The notes: generated by a model from the letters alone, not told the origin. 14,468 bases of DNA from Massilia sp. UBA2709 (GCA_002354135.1 DEKZ01000156.1:1-14468); one strand, 5' to 3'. Counted from the stretch's first letter, positions 6,911 to 14,468 are shown. Numbers and translations: made by a program.

Positions 6911-7425
6911 AGCCTGGCCAGCGCTTCCTCAACCTGCCGCACCCGCTGCGGCAGGTCTCCTTCTACCAACACGAACGGGATGCCCCGTTCGTTCAGCTCG
7001 GCCAGCACCATCCGGTGCACCATCTCGCGCACTTCTTCCGACTCGCGCTGCAGCCCGTCCGGTGTCCACGGGGTATCCGTCGCGGTCACCAGGGTCAGCG
7101 CGTAGTCGTGGCTGCGCGCCAGCGCCGCCAGGTAGTCATCCACCCTGCCCCAGTAGACGCGGCTGTACAAGGCCGTCATCAGCGGGGTGGTGTCGCAGAA
7201 CAGATAGCGCCTCGCGCGCGCGGCGGCCGCATCCTCGCGCTCGCGCTGGGTGCGCGCGATGCCGAACTGGTCTGCCTCGAAAGGCACGCGTCCCATCGTA
7301 TCGACGAATTCGCGCAGGTACTCGGGCACCCAGACGCTGCCGTAGCGCTGGGCCAGGGCCTCGCACAGGGTCGACTTGCCGCTCGACTCGGCGCCAAGGA
7401 CGGCGATGCGCAGGACCTCACTCAT
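6907..7425 (-). CDS. Stand-alone NadR-like kinase (AAA/P-loop), probable vitamin kinase acting with the PnuC-family transporter
   Basis: A 172-residue cytosolic P-loop kinase. Walker A is GAESSGKST at residues 11-19; 'FCDTT' (D78) is the Walker-B-like metal site; 'DTPWTPDGLQR' at about 117-127 matches the 'TPWVADGLR' block of the ribosylnicotinamide kinase domain of NadR. It has only that domain: no helix-turn-helix and no adenylyltransferase part. The start ATG (7425-7423) overlaps the stop of the transporter gene as ATGA, so the two are translationally coupled. In NadR the domain phosphorylates nicotinamide riboside; here, beside a TPP-riboswitch receptor, phosphorylation of thiamine to trap it in the cell is at least as likely. 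That is inference. The stop TAG shares two bases with the receptor's TAA on the opposite strand. Confidence 0.88.
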   Translation of the reverse strand: MSEVLRIAVLGAESSGKSTLCEALAQRYGSVWVPEYLREFVDTMGRVPFEADQFGIARTQREREDAAAARARRYLFCDTTPLMTALYSRVYWGRVDDYLAALARSHDYALTLVTATDTPWTPDGLQRESEEVREMVHRMVLAELNERGIPFVLVEGDLPQRVRQVEEALARL

Positions 7426-8015
7426 CGTGCCACCTGCGCGATATTGCTCCAGGCGCGCAGCCCGCGCGCGGCCAGCAGCACGAAGACCGCGTACAGCACC
7501 GCCGTCACGTGCAGGTCCTTGAACAGGTAGAGGCCCACGTAGAGCACGTCGACCACGATCCACACGTGCCAGTTCTCGACCTTCTTGCGGGCCAGCAGGA
7601 GCTGCCCGACCAGGCTGCCGGCGGTGAGGAAGCCGTCCATGTGGGGCACGTCGGTGTTCGTGTAGTTCTTCAGGAACCAGGACAGCAGGAAGAAGCCTGC
7701 GCCCCAACCCGCGATGGCCCAGGCCCAACCCGCCCGGTCGAGCCGCGTCACCACCAGGCGGGTCTCCGCCGCGCCGCGCAGCCACTGGGTCCAGCCCCAG
7801 ATCGAGGCCGCGATGAACACCAGTTGCAGGCCGCTGTCGCCGTACAGGCGCGCGTCGAAGAACACCACTGCATAGGTGGCCGATGAGGCGATCGAGAACA
7901 GCCAGGCCCAGTGGTTCTGGCGGACGTTGAGCAGCACGGTCGTCACCGCCAGGGCAAACGAGATCAGTTCGAGGGGCGTGGTGCTGAAACCGAGGACGGC
8001 GAGTGTTTCGTTCAT
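7422..8015 (-). CDS. pnuC: PnuC-family vitamin transporter (nicotinamide riboside type by family; probably PnuT, thiamine)
   Basis: A 197-residue inner-membrane protein with about seven hydrophobic segments, as in PnuC/PnuT. Family marks are 'NHWAWLFSIASSATYAVVFF', 'YGDSGLQLVFIAASIWGWTQW' and 'ARKKVENWHVWIVVDVLY' (W149 and W152 form the WxxW substrate motif). Four residues after the second W is D156, where E. coli PnuC, as I recall it, has Asn; this fits a changed substrate. These proteins work by facilitated diffusion and rely on a cytosolic kinase to trap the vitamin; that kinase gene follows with an ATGA overlap. The neighbouring thiamine-regulated receptor points to thiamine, the substrate of the PnuT subgroup. 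No TPP riboswitch precedes this gene. The start at 8015 fits family length but has no clear ribosome site; an upstream in-frame ATG (8061-8059) has none either. Confidence 0.9.
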   Translation of the reverse strand: MNETLAVLGFSTTPLELISFALAVTTVLLNVRQNHWAWLFSIASSATYAVVFFDARLYGDSGLQLVFIAASIWGWTQWLRGAAETRLVVTRLDRAGWAWAIAGWGAGFFLLSWFLKNYTNTDVPHMDGFLTAGSLVGQLLLARKKVENWHVWIVVDVLYVGLYLFKDLHVTAVLYAVFVLLAARGLRAWSNIAQVAR

Positions 8016-8114
8016 GCGGCGATTCGATGGGAAGGCGGGACCGTGCGCGGACGGGACCATGGATGCATTCGGTGCTGCATTGCGCGTGCAGGCTGCGCCG
8101 CAGGTCAGCAGGCG

Positions 8115-8143
8115 ATTATGCGAGCTGGCGCCGGAATGCGCAA
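8115..8143 (-). promoter_or_regulatory. Candidate sigma-70 promoter for the pnuC-kinase pair
   Basis: On the minus strand a TTGCGC -35 (plus 8138-8143) is 17 bp from a CATAAT -10 (plus 8115-8120). The -10 matches 5 of 6 consensus bases and the -35 three of 6. Transcription would start near 8108, giving a leader of about 90 bases. Confidence 0.45.
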
Positions 8144-8151
8144 GCCGAACC

Positions 8152-8165
8152 GTCCGGATCCGGAC
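8152..8165. promoter_or_regulatory. Perfect 14-bp palindrome, candidate upstream activator site for the sigma-54 promoter
   Basis: GTCCGGATCCGGAC is its own reverse complement. Its centre is about 96 bp upstream of the start predicted from the sigma-54 promoter, a normal distance for an NtrC-class activator site, and about 50 bp upstream of the candidate pnuC start on the other strand. The activator encoded at 12711-14117 is the natural candidate to bind it. Confidence 0.5.
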
Positions 8166-8227
8166 ACCATTGTTCGCAGCCGGGCAGGTCCGGGCCGCCC
8201 TGCCCTCGCAGTACGGGGCAAAGCGTG

Positions 8228-8244
8228 CTGGCACGGCCCTTGCA
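8228..8244 (+). promoter_or_regulatory. Sigma-54 (RpoN) promoter of the ABC exporter operon
   Basis: CTGGCACGGCCCTTGCA matches the consensus YTGGCACG-R-NNN-TTGCW at every fixed position. The -24 GG is at 8230-8231 and the -12 GC at 8242-8243, so transcription should begin at about 8255, 23 bases before the adaptor start codon. The operon itself encodes a sigma-54 activator. Confidence 0.9.
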
Positions 8245-8277
8245 ATAGGGAAGAGCAAGAACAAACACCCACGCATC

Positions 8278-9525
8278 ATGGACCAGGCTCTCGACCCCGC
8301 TTTCCTTCGCCGCCGCCGGCGCATCCGCATCCTTGCCGGCGTCCTGCTGTTCGCCTGCTTCGCCGCAGCCTGCTGGGGCATCAACCGCACGCTGCGGCCC
8401 AGCGTCGACGCTGCCGACATCGTCGTCTCGACGGTGCGCCGCGGCGACGTCGCGAATACCGTGAACGCCGCCGGCGTCGTCATCGCCGTGCACGAGGAAG
8501 TCGTGGCCAGCCCGGTCGTCAGCCGCGTCGCGAAGGTGCACGCCAAGCCGGGCCAGCAGGTCAAGGCCGGGGAGCTGCTGCTCGAGCTGGACGACCGCGA
8601 GATCCGCCTGGCGCTGGACGCCCTGCAGGAGCAGCTGGCGCAGCAGGAGAACCGCATCGCCCTGCTCAAGGTGGAGCTTGAGCAGAAGCACAAGCAGCTC
8701 GCCAGCAGCATCGAGCTGCTCGAACTCGACCTGCTGTCGGCGCGCGCCCGTCACGAGCGCAACCAGAAGCTGCGCCAGAGCGGCCTGGTCTCGGGCGAAG
8801 ACCTGCTCGGGGCGGAGCTGGGCGTGAAACGCACCGAAATCCAGCTGCGCCAGCAGCGCGAGCAGATCGCCGACAGCCGCCGCGCCACCGCCGGCAGCGT
8901 CGATGCCGCAAACCTGCAGAAGGAAATTTTGAAAAAGCAGATCGCCCAGCAGGAACGCCTGCTGGCCCAGGCGCGCGTGACCGCGCCCTTCTCGGGCATG
9001 CTCACTTCGCTGGCCCAGGAGGAAGGCGCCGCCGTGGCCGCCGGCCAGTTGCTGGCGCGCGTGTCGGAAATGAACAACTACCGTGTCGAGGCGACCCTGT
9101 CGGACTTCCATGCGCGCCTGCTGGCGCCGGGCCAGATTGTCCGCGTCGAGCAGAACGGCGAGCGGCTCGCCGGGCGCGTGCACACCGTCCTGCCCGAGAT
9201 CCAGAACGGCACCGTCAAGCTGCTGGTCGACCTGGCCCAGCCCCACCATCCCCTGCTGCGCAACAAGATGCGGGTCGACGTCAACATCGTCACCGACCAG
9301 AAGAACGGCGCCCTGGTGCTCGACGCCGGCGAAGCCTTCAACGGCAGCGGAAGCCAGCCGGCCTTCGCCGTGCTGGACGGCGTGGCGCGCAAGACCACCC
9401 TGCAGCTGGGCAGCAGCGACGGCAAGCTGGTCGAAGTGGTGTCGGGCGCGCGGCCTGGGGAGCGCTTCATCGTCTCGAACACCCGCGCCTTCAAGGACCT
9501 GGACAGCATCCGCATCAACGACTAA
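8278..9525 (+). CDS. HlyD/MacA-type periplasmic adaptor subunit of the ABC exporter
   Basis: A 415-residue membrane-fusion protein. After a basic N-terminus (RRRRRIRI, 11-18) comes one membrane anchor (about 17-34). The two halves of the lipoyl domain are 'VVASPVVSRVAKVHAKPGQQ' onward (75-105) and 'ARVTAPFSGMLTSLAQEEGA' (232-251). Between them (about 110-232) lies a Gln/Glu/Leu-rich coiled-coil hairpin, which in this family contacts the outer-membrane channel. Beta-barrel and membrane-proximal domains follow. The adaptor links the inner-membrane transporter to a TolC-like duct, which is not in the window. The ATG at 8278 lies 23 bases after the predicted sigma-54 transcript start and has no strong ribosome site; frame and the family's N-terminal pattern favour it. 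It is the first gene of the operon, 22 bp before the ATPase gene. Confidence 0.92.
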   Translation: MDQALDPAFLRRRRRIRILAGVLLFACFAAACWGINRTLRPSVDAADIVVSTVRRGDVANTVNAAGVVIAVHEEVVASPVVSRVAKVHAKPGQQVKAGELLLELDDREIRLALDALQEQLAQQENRIALLKVELEQKHKQLASSIELLELDLLSARARHERNQKLRQSGLVSGEDLLGAELGVKRTEIQLRQQREQIADSRRATAGSVDAANLQKEILKKQIAQQERLLAQARVTAPFSGMLTSLAQEEGAAVAAGQLLARVSEMNNYRVEATLSDFHARLLAPGQIVRVEQNGERLAGRVHTVLPEIQNGTVKLLVDLAQPHHPLLRNKMRVDVNIVTDQKNGALVLDAGEAFNGSGSQPAFAVLDGVARKTTLQLGSSDGKLVEVVSGARPGERFIVSNTRAFKDLDSIRIND

Positions 9526-9547
9526 CGACTATAACAAAGGGAAAACC

Positions 9548-10210
<663 letters not shown>

Positions 10211-10219
10211 GGAGAACCC

Positions 10220-11467
10220 ATGCTCCGCAACTATCTTCTGACCGCATGGAAGGTCTTCATGCGCCGCAAGCTGTTCACGGCGATCAACCTGCTGTGCATC
10301 GTGCTCACGCTGGTCGTGCTGATGGTGGTGGCCTCGCTGCTGGAAACGGCCTTCCGCCCCTCCGGCGTCGAAGGCAGGAGCGAGCGCTTCCTGCAGGTGT
10401 TCATGATGCGCATGGACCACCACGAGAAAGGCAATATCAGCACCACCCCGCTCGGCTACAAGCTGATCGACAAATACCTGAAACCCATGCCTGGCGTCGA
10501 GCGCGTCGCCGCGGCCACCCTGCCCAGCGGGGTCGCGGTCTACCAGGGCGAGCGCGTAAGCGAGATGCAGATGCGCCGCGTCGACGCCGACTACTGGAAG
10601 ATACTCGACTTCCGCCTGCTGGCGGGACGCCTGCCGACCACCGCCGACGATACCGCCGGCCACATGGTCGCCGTGCTCAACGCCAGCACGGCGCGCCGCC
10701 TGTTCCCGGGCCAGCCGAAGGCGGCGGTCGGCCAGCGCATCGATGTCAGCGGCCAGCACTTCGAAGTCGTCGGCGTGGTCGAGGACGCGATGCATGTGAA
10801 TGCCTATGCCGACATCTGGGCGCCGATCAGCAGCTTCGCTTCGTCGGACTATCGCAACGAGCTGACCGGCATGTTCGTGGCCCTGATCCTGGCCGAGCGT
10901 GCCGCCGACCTGCCGCGCATCCGGCGCCAGGTCGAGCAGATCGCGAAGACCGTGGTCCCGGACGATCCGACACAATGGAAGAGGATCCGCTTCTGGGCCG
11001 ACAGCAAGCTCGACATGTTTGCCCGCATCACGGTCGGCAGCGACGAAGAACTCGACTCCGGCGCCGGCAAACTGCTGGGCCTGATCGTCGGCGCCATGCT
11101 GCTCTTCATGCTGCTGCCGGCCCTGAACCTGGTCAACCTGAACACGGGCCGCATCATGGAAAGGCGGGTCGAGATCGGCGTGCGCAAGGCCTTCGGCGCC
11201 ACCAGCACCCAGCTGGCGGTCCAGCTGGTGGTCGAGAACGTGCTGCTCTGCCTGGCGGGCGGCCTGGTCGCGCTGGCCCTGGCGGCCGGCGTGCTGGCCT
11301 GGCTCGAGCACATCCAGCTCATCAACTACATGAAGTACAGCCTGAACCTGGCCGTGTTCGGCTGGGGCATGCTGATCGCCACCGTCTTCGGCCTGCTTTC
11401 CGGGGTGCTGCCCGCCTGGAAGATGTCGCGCCTCGATCCCGTCCACGCCCTGAAGGGAGCTCTCTGA
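10220..11467 (+). CDS. ABC transporter permease 1, MacB-like (MacB_PCD and FtsX domains)
   Basis: A 415-residue inner-membrane permease with the MacB topology: a first membrane helix at about 18-40 (TAINLLCIVLTLVVLMVVAS), a large periplasmic domain (about 45-275) with the MacB-type 'YWKILDFRLLAGR' and 'FEVVGVVEDA' blocks, then three C-terminal helices forming the FtsX domain. The conserved coupling segment 'IMERRVEIGVRKAFGAT' sits between TM2 and TM3, and the tail 'WKMSRLDPVHALKGAL' is typical of FtsX permeases. Its ribosome site GGAG (10211-10214) immediately follows the ATPase stop codon. Its stop overlaps the start of permease 2 by one base (TGATG), which suggests matched production of the two. 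It has no fused ATPase, unlike true MacB. Confidence 0.93.
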   Translation: MLRNYLLTAWKVFMRRKLFTAINLLCIVLTLVVLMVVASLLETAFRPSGVEGRSERFLQVFMMRMDHHEKGNISTTPLGYKLIDKYLKPMPGVERVAAATLPSGVAVYQGERVSEMQMRRVDADYWKILDFRLLAGRLPTTADDTAGHMVAVLNASTARRLFPGQPKAAVGQRIDVSGQHFEVVGVVEDAMHVNAYADIWAPISSFASSDYRNELTGMFVALILAERAADLPRIRRQVEQIAKTVVPDDPTQWKRIRFWADSKLDMFARITVGSDEELDSGAGKLLGLIVGAMLLFMLLPALNLVNLNTGRIMERRVEIGVRKAFGATSTQLAVQLVVENVLLCLAGGLVALALAAGVLAWLEHIQLINYMKYSLNLAVFGWGMLIATVFGLLSGVLPAWKMSRLDPVHALKGAL

Positions 11468-12666
11468 TGTTGCGCCACCTGCTGAAACTGACCTGGAAGC
11501 GCAAGTCCAGGAACCTGATGCTGAGCCTCGAGATCCTGCTTGCCTTTGCCATCGTCTTCGGGGTCGCCGCCTTTGCGCTGCGCTACCTGCAGCTGTACCG
11601 GATGCCGCTCGGTTTCGACAGCACCGACGTCTGGTCGGTGACGATCCAGGCCGGGGACAACGGCAGGCAGCGCTTCGACGCCGGCGTCTACGACAGCCTG
11701 CGGCGCGGCCTGCTCGATCTGCCTGAGGTGAAGAGCGCCGCCTTTGCCAGCTTCGAGCCGTATGCGATGTCCACCTACTCGGGCTTCATGCGGCGTGACA
11801 GCCAGGCCCCGCAGGTCCGTACCGAGATGATCGAGGCCGACGACGCGCTGGCCGGCGTGCTCGGGTTGAACCTGGTCGATGGCCGCTGGTTCTCCGAGCG
11901 CGACAACGGCAGCGCCGCGCGGCCCGTGGTCATCAACCGCCGCATGGCCGAGGCCATGTTCCCCGGCGAGCGCGCGGTCGGCCAGCAGTTCATCGACGGC
12001 GAAGGCGCGAAAGCGCCGGTCACCTACCGCGTGGTCGGCGTGCTCGACGCATTCCGCGCCAAGGGCGAGCTGGCTACCCCGGTCAACTTCGCCTTCCTGC
12101 GCTTCGAGGCGGGCAAGACCGAGGAGGATGTGCGCACCATCGTGCTGAAGGTGAAGCCGGGCACCCAGCGCGATTTCGAAACCCGCCTGAACCGGCGCCT
12201 GAAACTGATTCGCAACGACTGGACCTACCGCATCACGCCGCTCTCCACCCTGCGCAAGACCATGCTGCATACGGGCGCCACGCCGTTGGTCGTAGTAAGC
12301 GTGATCGCCGCCTTCATGCTGGTGATGGTCGCCTTCGGCCTGTTCGGCGCCCTGTGGCAGAACACCACCGCGCGCATTCCCGAGATCGGCCTGCGCCGCG
12401 CGATCGGGGCCAGCGCCGGCCAGATCTACCGCCAGATCGTGCTCGAACAGTTCATGCTCAGTTCCATCGCCATCGCGCTCGGCCTGGTGCTCCTGGTGCA
12501 GTTGCCGCTCACCGGCGTGCTCGGCGAAAGCCTGAACTGGACCGTCTTCGCGCTGGCGGCAGGCCTGTCGATGCTTGTCATCTATCTGCTATCCTTGCTG
12601 TGCGCCCTCTACCCGGGCTGGCGCGCCAGCCGCCTGAGCCCGACCGAAGCGCTGCACTACGAATAG
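11467..12666 (+). CDS. ABC transporter permease 2, MacB-like (MacB_PCD and FtsX domains)
   Basis: A 399-residue permease of the same fold as its neighbour but clearly different in sequence, so the pair probably forms a heterodimer. The first helix is at about 17-40 (LMLSLEILLAFAIVFGVAAF). The periplasmic domain contains 'LGLNLVDGRWFSERDNG', 'PVVINRRMAEAMFPGERAVGQ' and 'YRVVGVLDAFR', standard MacB_PCD blocks. The FtsX part has 'IPEIGLRRAIGASAGQIYRQ' at the coupling loop and ends 'PGWRASRLSPTEALHYE'. Its ATG shares one base with the stop of permease 1. 44 bases of purine-rich sequence without a terminator separate it from the regulator gene, consistent with one transcript. The substrate cannot be read from sequence; such systems export peptides, antibiotics or lipids, or act on envelope stress. 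Confidence 0.93.
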   Translation: MLRHLLKLTWKRKSRNLMLSLEILLAFAIVFGVAAFALRYLQLYRMPLGFDSTDVWSVTIQAGDNGRQRFDAGVYDSLRRGLLDLPEVKSAAFASFEPYAMSTYSGFMRRDSQAPQVRTEMIEADDALAGVLGLNLVDGRWFSERDNGSAARPVVINRRMAEAMFPGERAVGQQFIDGEGAKAPVTYRVVGVLDAFRAKGELATPVNFAFLRFEAGKTEEDVRTIVLKVKPGTQRDFETRLNRRLKLIRNDWTYRITPLSTLRKTMLHTGATPLVVVSVIAAFMLVMVAFGLFGALWQNTTARIPEIGLRRAIGASAGQIYRQIVLEQFMLSSIAIALGLVLLVQLPLTGVLGESLNWTVFALAAGLSMLVIYLLSLLCALYPGWRASRLSPTEALHYE

Positions 12667-12710
12667 CACGAAGCGACAAGAAGAACAGCAAGAAGAGAGA
12701 CACATCCACG

Positions 12711-14117
12711 ATGGAAGCATCACGTATTCCGCGCATCCTGGTCGTCGACGACGACAGCGCGGTCCAGGTTTCGCTGGCGCTGCTGCTCAAGCAATCCGGC
12801 TTCGACGCCGCCTGCTGCGACGGCCCCGCCCAGGCGCTGGCGCTGCTGGCGGGCGAATCCTTCGACCTGGTCCTGCAGGACATGAACTTCTCGCTGCAGA
12901 CCAGCGGCGCCGAAGGCCTGGCGCTGCTGGCCGAGATCCGCCAGCGCCACCCGGCCCTGCCGGTGCTCCTGATGACGGCCTGGGGCTCCATTTCGCTGGC
13001 GGTCAGCGGCATCAAGGCCGGCGCCGCCAACTTCTTCACCAAGCCCTGGGACAATGCGCAACTGGTGGAACTGGTGCGCGCCACGCTGGAGCTGGCGGGG
13101 GCGCCAGGCGCCGGCCCCACGCGCAAGTCGCTCGACAGCCGGTTCGACTTCACCAGCATCGTCGGCGAGCACCCGAAACTGCTGCGGGTGCTCGCCACCG
13201 TCGGCCAGGTTGCGCGCACGCGGGCGCCGGTACTGATCCTCGGCGAAAGCGGCACAGGCAAGGAGCTGGTGGCCGACGCCATCCACCGCAACAGCCCGCG
13301 TGCGGCCCAGCCCATCGTCAAGATCAACATGGGTGCGATCACGCCGACCCTGTTCGAGAGCGAGATGTTCGGCCACGTGCGCGGCGCCTTCACCGATGCG
13401 CGCAGCGATCGCAAGGGGCATGTGGCCAGCGCCGACGGCGGCACCCTGTTCCTGGACGAGATAGGGGAGCTGAACCGCGGCGACCAGGTCAAGCTGCTGC
13501 GCGTACTGCAGGACCAGCGCTACCAGCCGGTCGGCGCCAGCCGCAGCGAGCAGGCCGACGTCCGCGTAGTCTCGGCCACCAACCGCGAGCTGGCCGAACT
13601 GGTGGCCGCCGGCGAATTCCGCGAAGACCTGTTCTACCGCCTGAACCTGATCACGATCCGCCTGCCGCCGCTGCGCGAACGGCGCAGCGACATCCCGCTG
13701 CTGGCGCGCCACATCGCGGCCAGCGTGGCCGACAGCTACGGCCTGGGCGAGGTCAGCCTGAGCGCCGGCGCGCTGGAGTGGCTGTCGGCCCAGCCCTGGC
13801 CGGGCAATATCCGCCAGCTCAAGCAAACGCTGGAACGCACCCTGCTCCTGGCCGGCAAGGTCCAGCTGACGCAGGCCGACTTCGCCGCCGGCCAGGACGA
13901 CGAAGCGGCGACAGGGACAGCAGGCGGCGCGGCGCGCCTGGGTGTGGACGGCATGACGCTCGAGCAGGTCGAACGCCACATGATCGAACAGGCGCTCGAC
14001 CAGCACGGCGGCAACATCACGCGCGTGGCCAGGGCGCTGGGCCTGTCGCGCAGCGCCCTGTACCGCCGCCTGGAACGCCACGGCCTGGTCGAACCCGGCA
14101 GCGGCGAGGCCGAATGA
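12711..14117 (+). CDS. Sigma-54-dependent response regulator (NtrC class: REC, AAA+, Fis-type HTH)
   Basis: A 468-residue activator in three parts. The receiver domain (about 8-125) has the acidic pocket D13-D15, phospho-acceptor D57 in 'FDLVLQDMNF', T89 in 'LLMTAW' and K111 in 'FFTKPW'. The AAA+ domain (about 148-385) has Walker A GESGTGKE (178-185), Walker B 'GTLFLDE' (244-250) and 'FREDLFYRLN'. The sigma-54 contact loop reads GAFTDA (225-230) instead of the usual GAFTGA. A Fis-type helix-turn-helix closes the protein: 'NITRVARALGLSRSALYRRL' at about 435-454. It should remodel RNA polymerase-sigma-54 after phosphorylation by the kinase encoded next (ATGA overlap). A consensus sigma-54 promoter heads this operon, so positive autoregulation is likely. 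The ribosome site is weak (purine-rich AAGAAGAGAGA, about 10 bases away). Confidence 0.95.
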   Translation: MEASRIPRILVVDDDSAVQVSLALLLKQSGFDAACCDGPAQALALLAGESFDLVLQDMNFSLQTSGAEGLALLAEIRQRHPALPVLLMTAWGSISLAVSGIKAGAANFFTKPWDNAQLVELVRATLELAGAPGAGPTRKSLDSRFDFTSIVGEHPKLLRVLATVGQVARTRAPVLILGESGTGKELVADAIHRNSPRAAQPIVKINMGAITPTLFESEMFGHVRGAFTDARSDRKGHVASADGGTLFLDEIGELNRGDQVKLLRVLQDQRYQPVGASRSEQADVRVVSATNRELAELVAAGEFREDLFYRLNLITIRLPPLRERRSDIPLLARHIAASVADSYGLGEVSLSAGALEWLSAQPWPGNIRQLKQTLERTLLLAGKVQLTQADFAAGQDDEAATGTAGGAARLGVDGMTLEQVERHMIEQALDQHGGNITRVARALGLSRSALYRRLERHGLVEPGSGEAE

Positions 14118-14468
14118 ACCTGCGCCTGCGCCTGGGCGCCTACCTGCTGGTCCTGCACCTGCTGCTGTTCGGCGCCGCGGCCCTGCTCCTGATCGAGCGC
14201 CCGGTCCTCTTCGTTGCCGCCGAGGCGCTCCTGCTGGCCAGCCTGGCAGGCGGCTTCTTCCTGCTGCGCCAGGCGCTGGAACCGCTCGGCTACACGCGCC
14301 GCTTCCACGACCTGCTGCAGGACCAGCACTACGCCAATCGCCTGGCTCCACCTGCCTCGCGCGAGCTCGAGGAGCTGGTCACCATGTTCAACACCATGCT
14401 GGCGGCCCTGCACCGCGAGCGCCTGGCCGCCGGCGAACAGCAGGGCTTCCTCGACCGCCTGCTGGAAG
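14114..14468 (+). CDS. Sensor histidine kinase, N-terminal part (runs off the right edge)
   Basis: The ATG overlaps the regulator's stop as ATGA, so the two are translationally coupled. The 118 codons present encode two membrane helices with almost no periplasmic loop between them (about 9-27, LLVLHLLLFGAAALLLI, and 32-52, LFVAAEALLLASLAGGFFLL), then a HAMP-like linker: 'RQALEPLGYTRRFHDLLQDQ' and 'RELEELVTMFNTMLAALHRE', ending in 'GEQQGFLDRLLE', where a PAS or dimerisation domain usually begins. The catalytic H-box and ATPase domain lie beyond the window, so kinase identity rests on the linker and the position after a response regulator. The short loop between helices suggests sensing within the membrane or by a later cytosolic domain. 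Confidence 0.85.
   Translation, partial: MNLRLRLGAYLLVLHLLLFGAAALLLIERPVLFVAAEALLLASLAGGFFLLRQALEPLGYTRRFHDLLQDQHYANRLAPPASRELEELVTMFNTMLAALHRERLAAGEQQGFLDRLLE

Noticed and set aside
10246..11466. In-frame upstream extension of permease 2 through the permease 1 gene
   Set aside because: The frame is open, but its translation there is Arg/Pro/Gly-rich shadow of permease 1; the real start is the ATG at 11467 with the TGATG overlap and a normal permease N-terminus.
12720..14351. Long minus-strand open frame opposite the response regulator and kinase genes
   Set aside because: The plus strand shows complete REC, AAA+ and HTH motifs; the opposite frame has none.

Overview
The window is GC-rich, gene-dense bacterial chromosome with strong third-position GC. 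Gene content (DkgB and YdhP relatives, a TPP-riboswitch TonB receptor, DUF535, sigma-54 regulation) and the short GTAGGGTGG/CCACGCGGT palindromic repeats suggest a betaproteobacterium, most likely Oxalobacteraceae (Massilia/Duganella type). That placement is inference from style and content. No rRNA, tRNA, transposase, phage gene or CRISPR array was seen.

Left part (1-3018): the start of a LysR-type regulator reads leftward. Divergent from it is a two-gene unit, a YdhP/AraJ-like MFS exporter and a DkgB-type aldo/keto reductase. A glutathione S-transferase gene converges on the reductase. Then comes a DUF535 (VirK/YbjX) gene (3269-4225) with two possible starts.

Middle (4226-8015): a 531-bp gap holds three REP-like palindromes, a probable promoter and a clear TPP riboswitch (4573-4650) placed before a TonB-dependent outer-membrane receptor. 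Meeting the receptor tail to tail, with overlapping stop codons, is a leftward pair: a PnuC-family transporter and a stand-alone NadR-like kinase joined by an ATGA overlap. Together they read as a thiamine scavenging route: outer-membrane uptake, inner-membrane diffusion, then trapping by phosphorylation. The thiamine reading is firm for the receptor because of the riboswitch, and inferred for the other two.

Right part (8016-14468): a textbook sigma-54 promoter (8228-8244) with a perfect 14-bp palindrome about 96 bp upstream of the predicted transcript start precedes a tight operon: HlyD/MacA-type adaptor, MacB/LolD-type ATPase, two different MacB-like permeases, an NtrC-class sigma-54 response regulator and the start of its histidine kinase. 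The regulator and the promoter class match, so the operon probably activates itself. The exported substrate is unknown and no TolC-type outer-membrane gene lies in the window.
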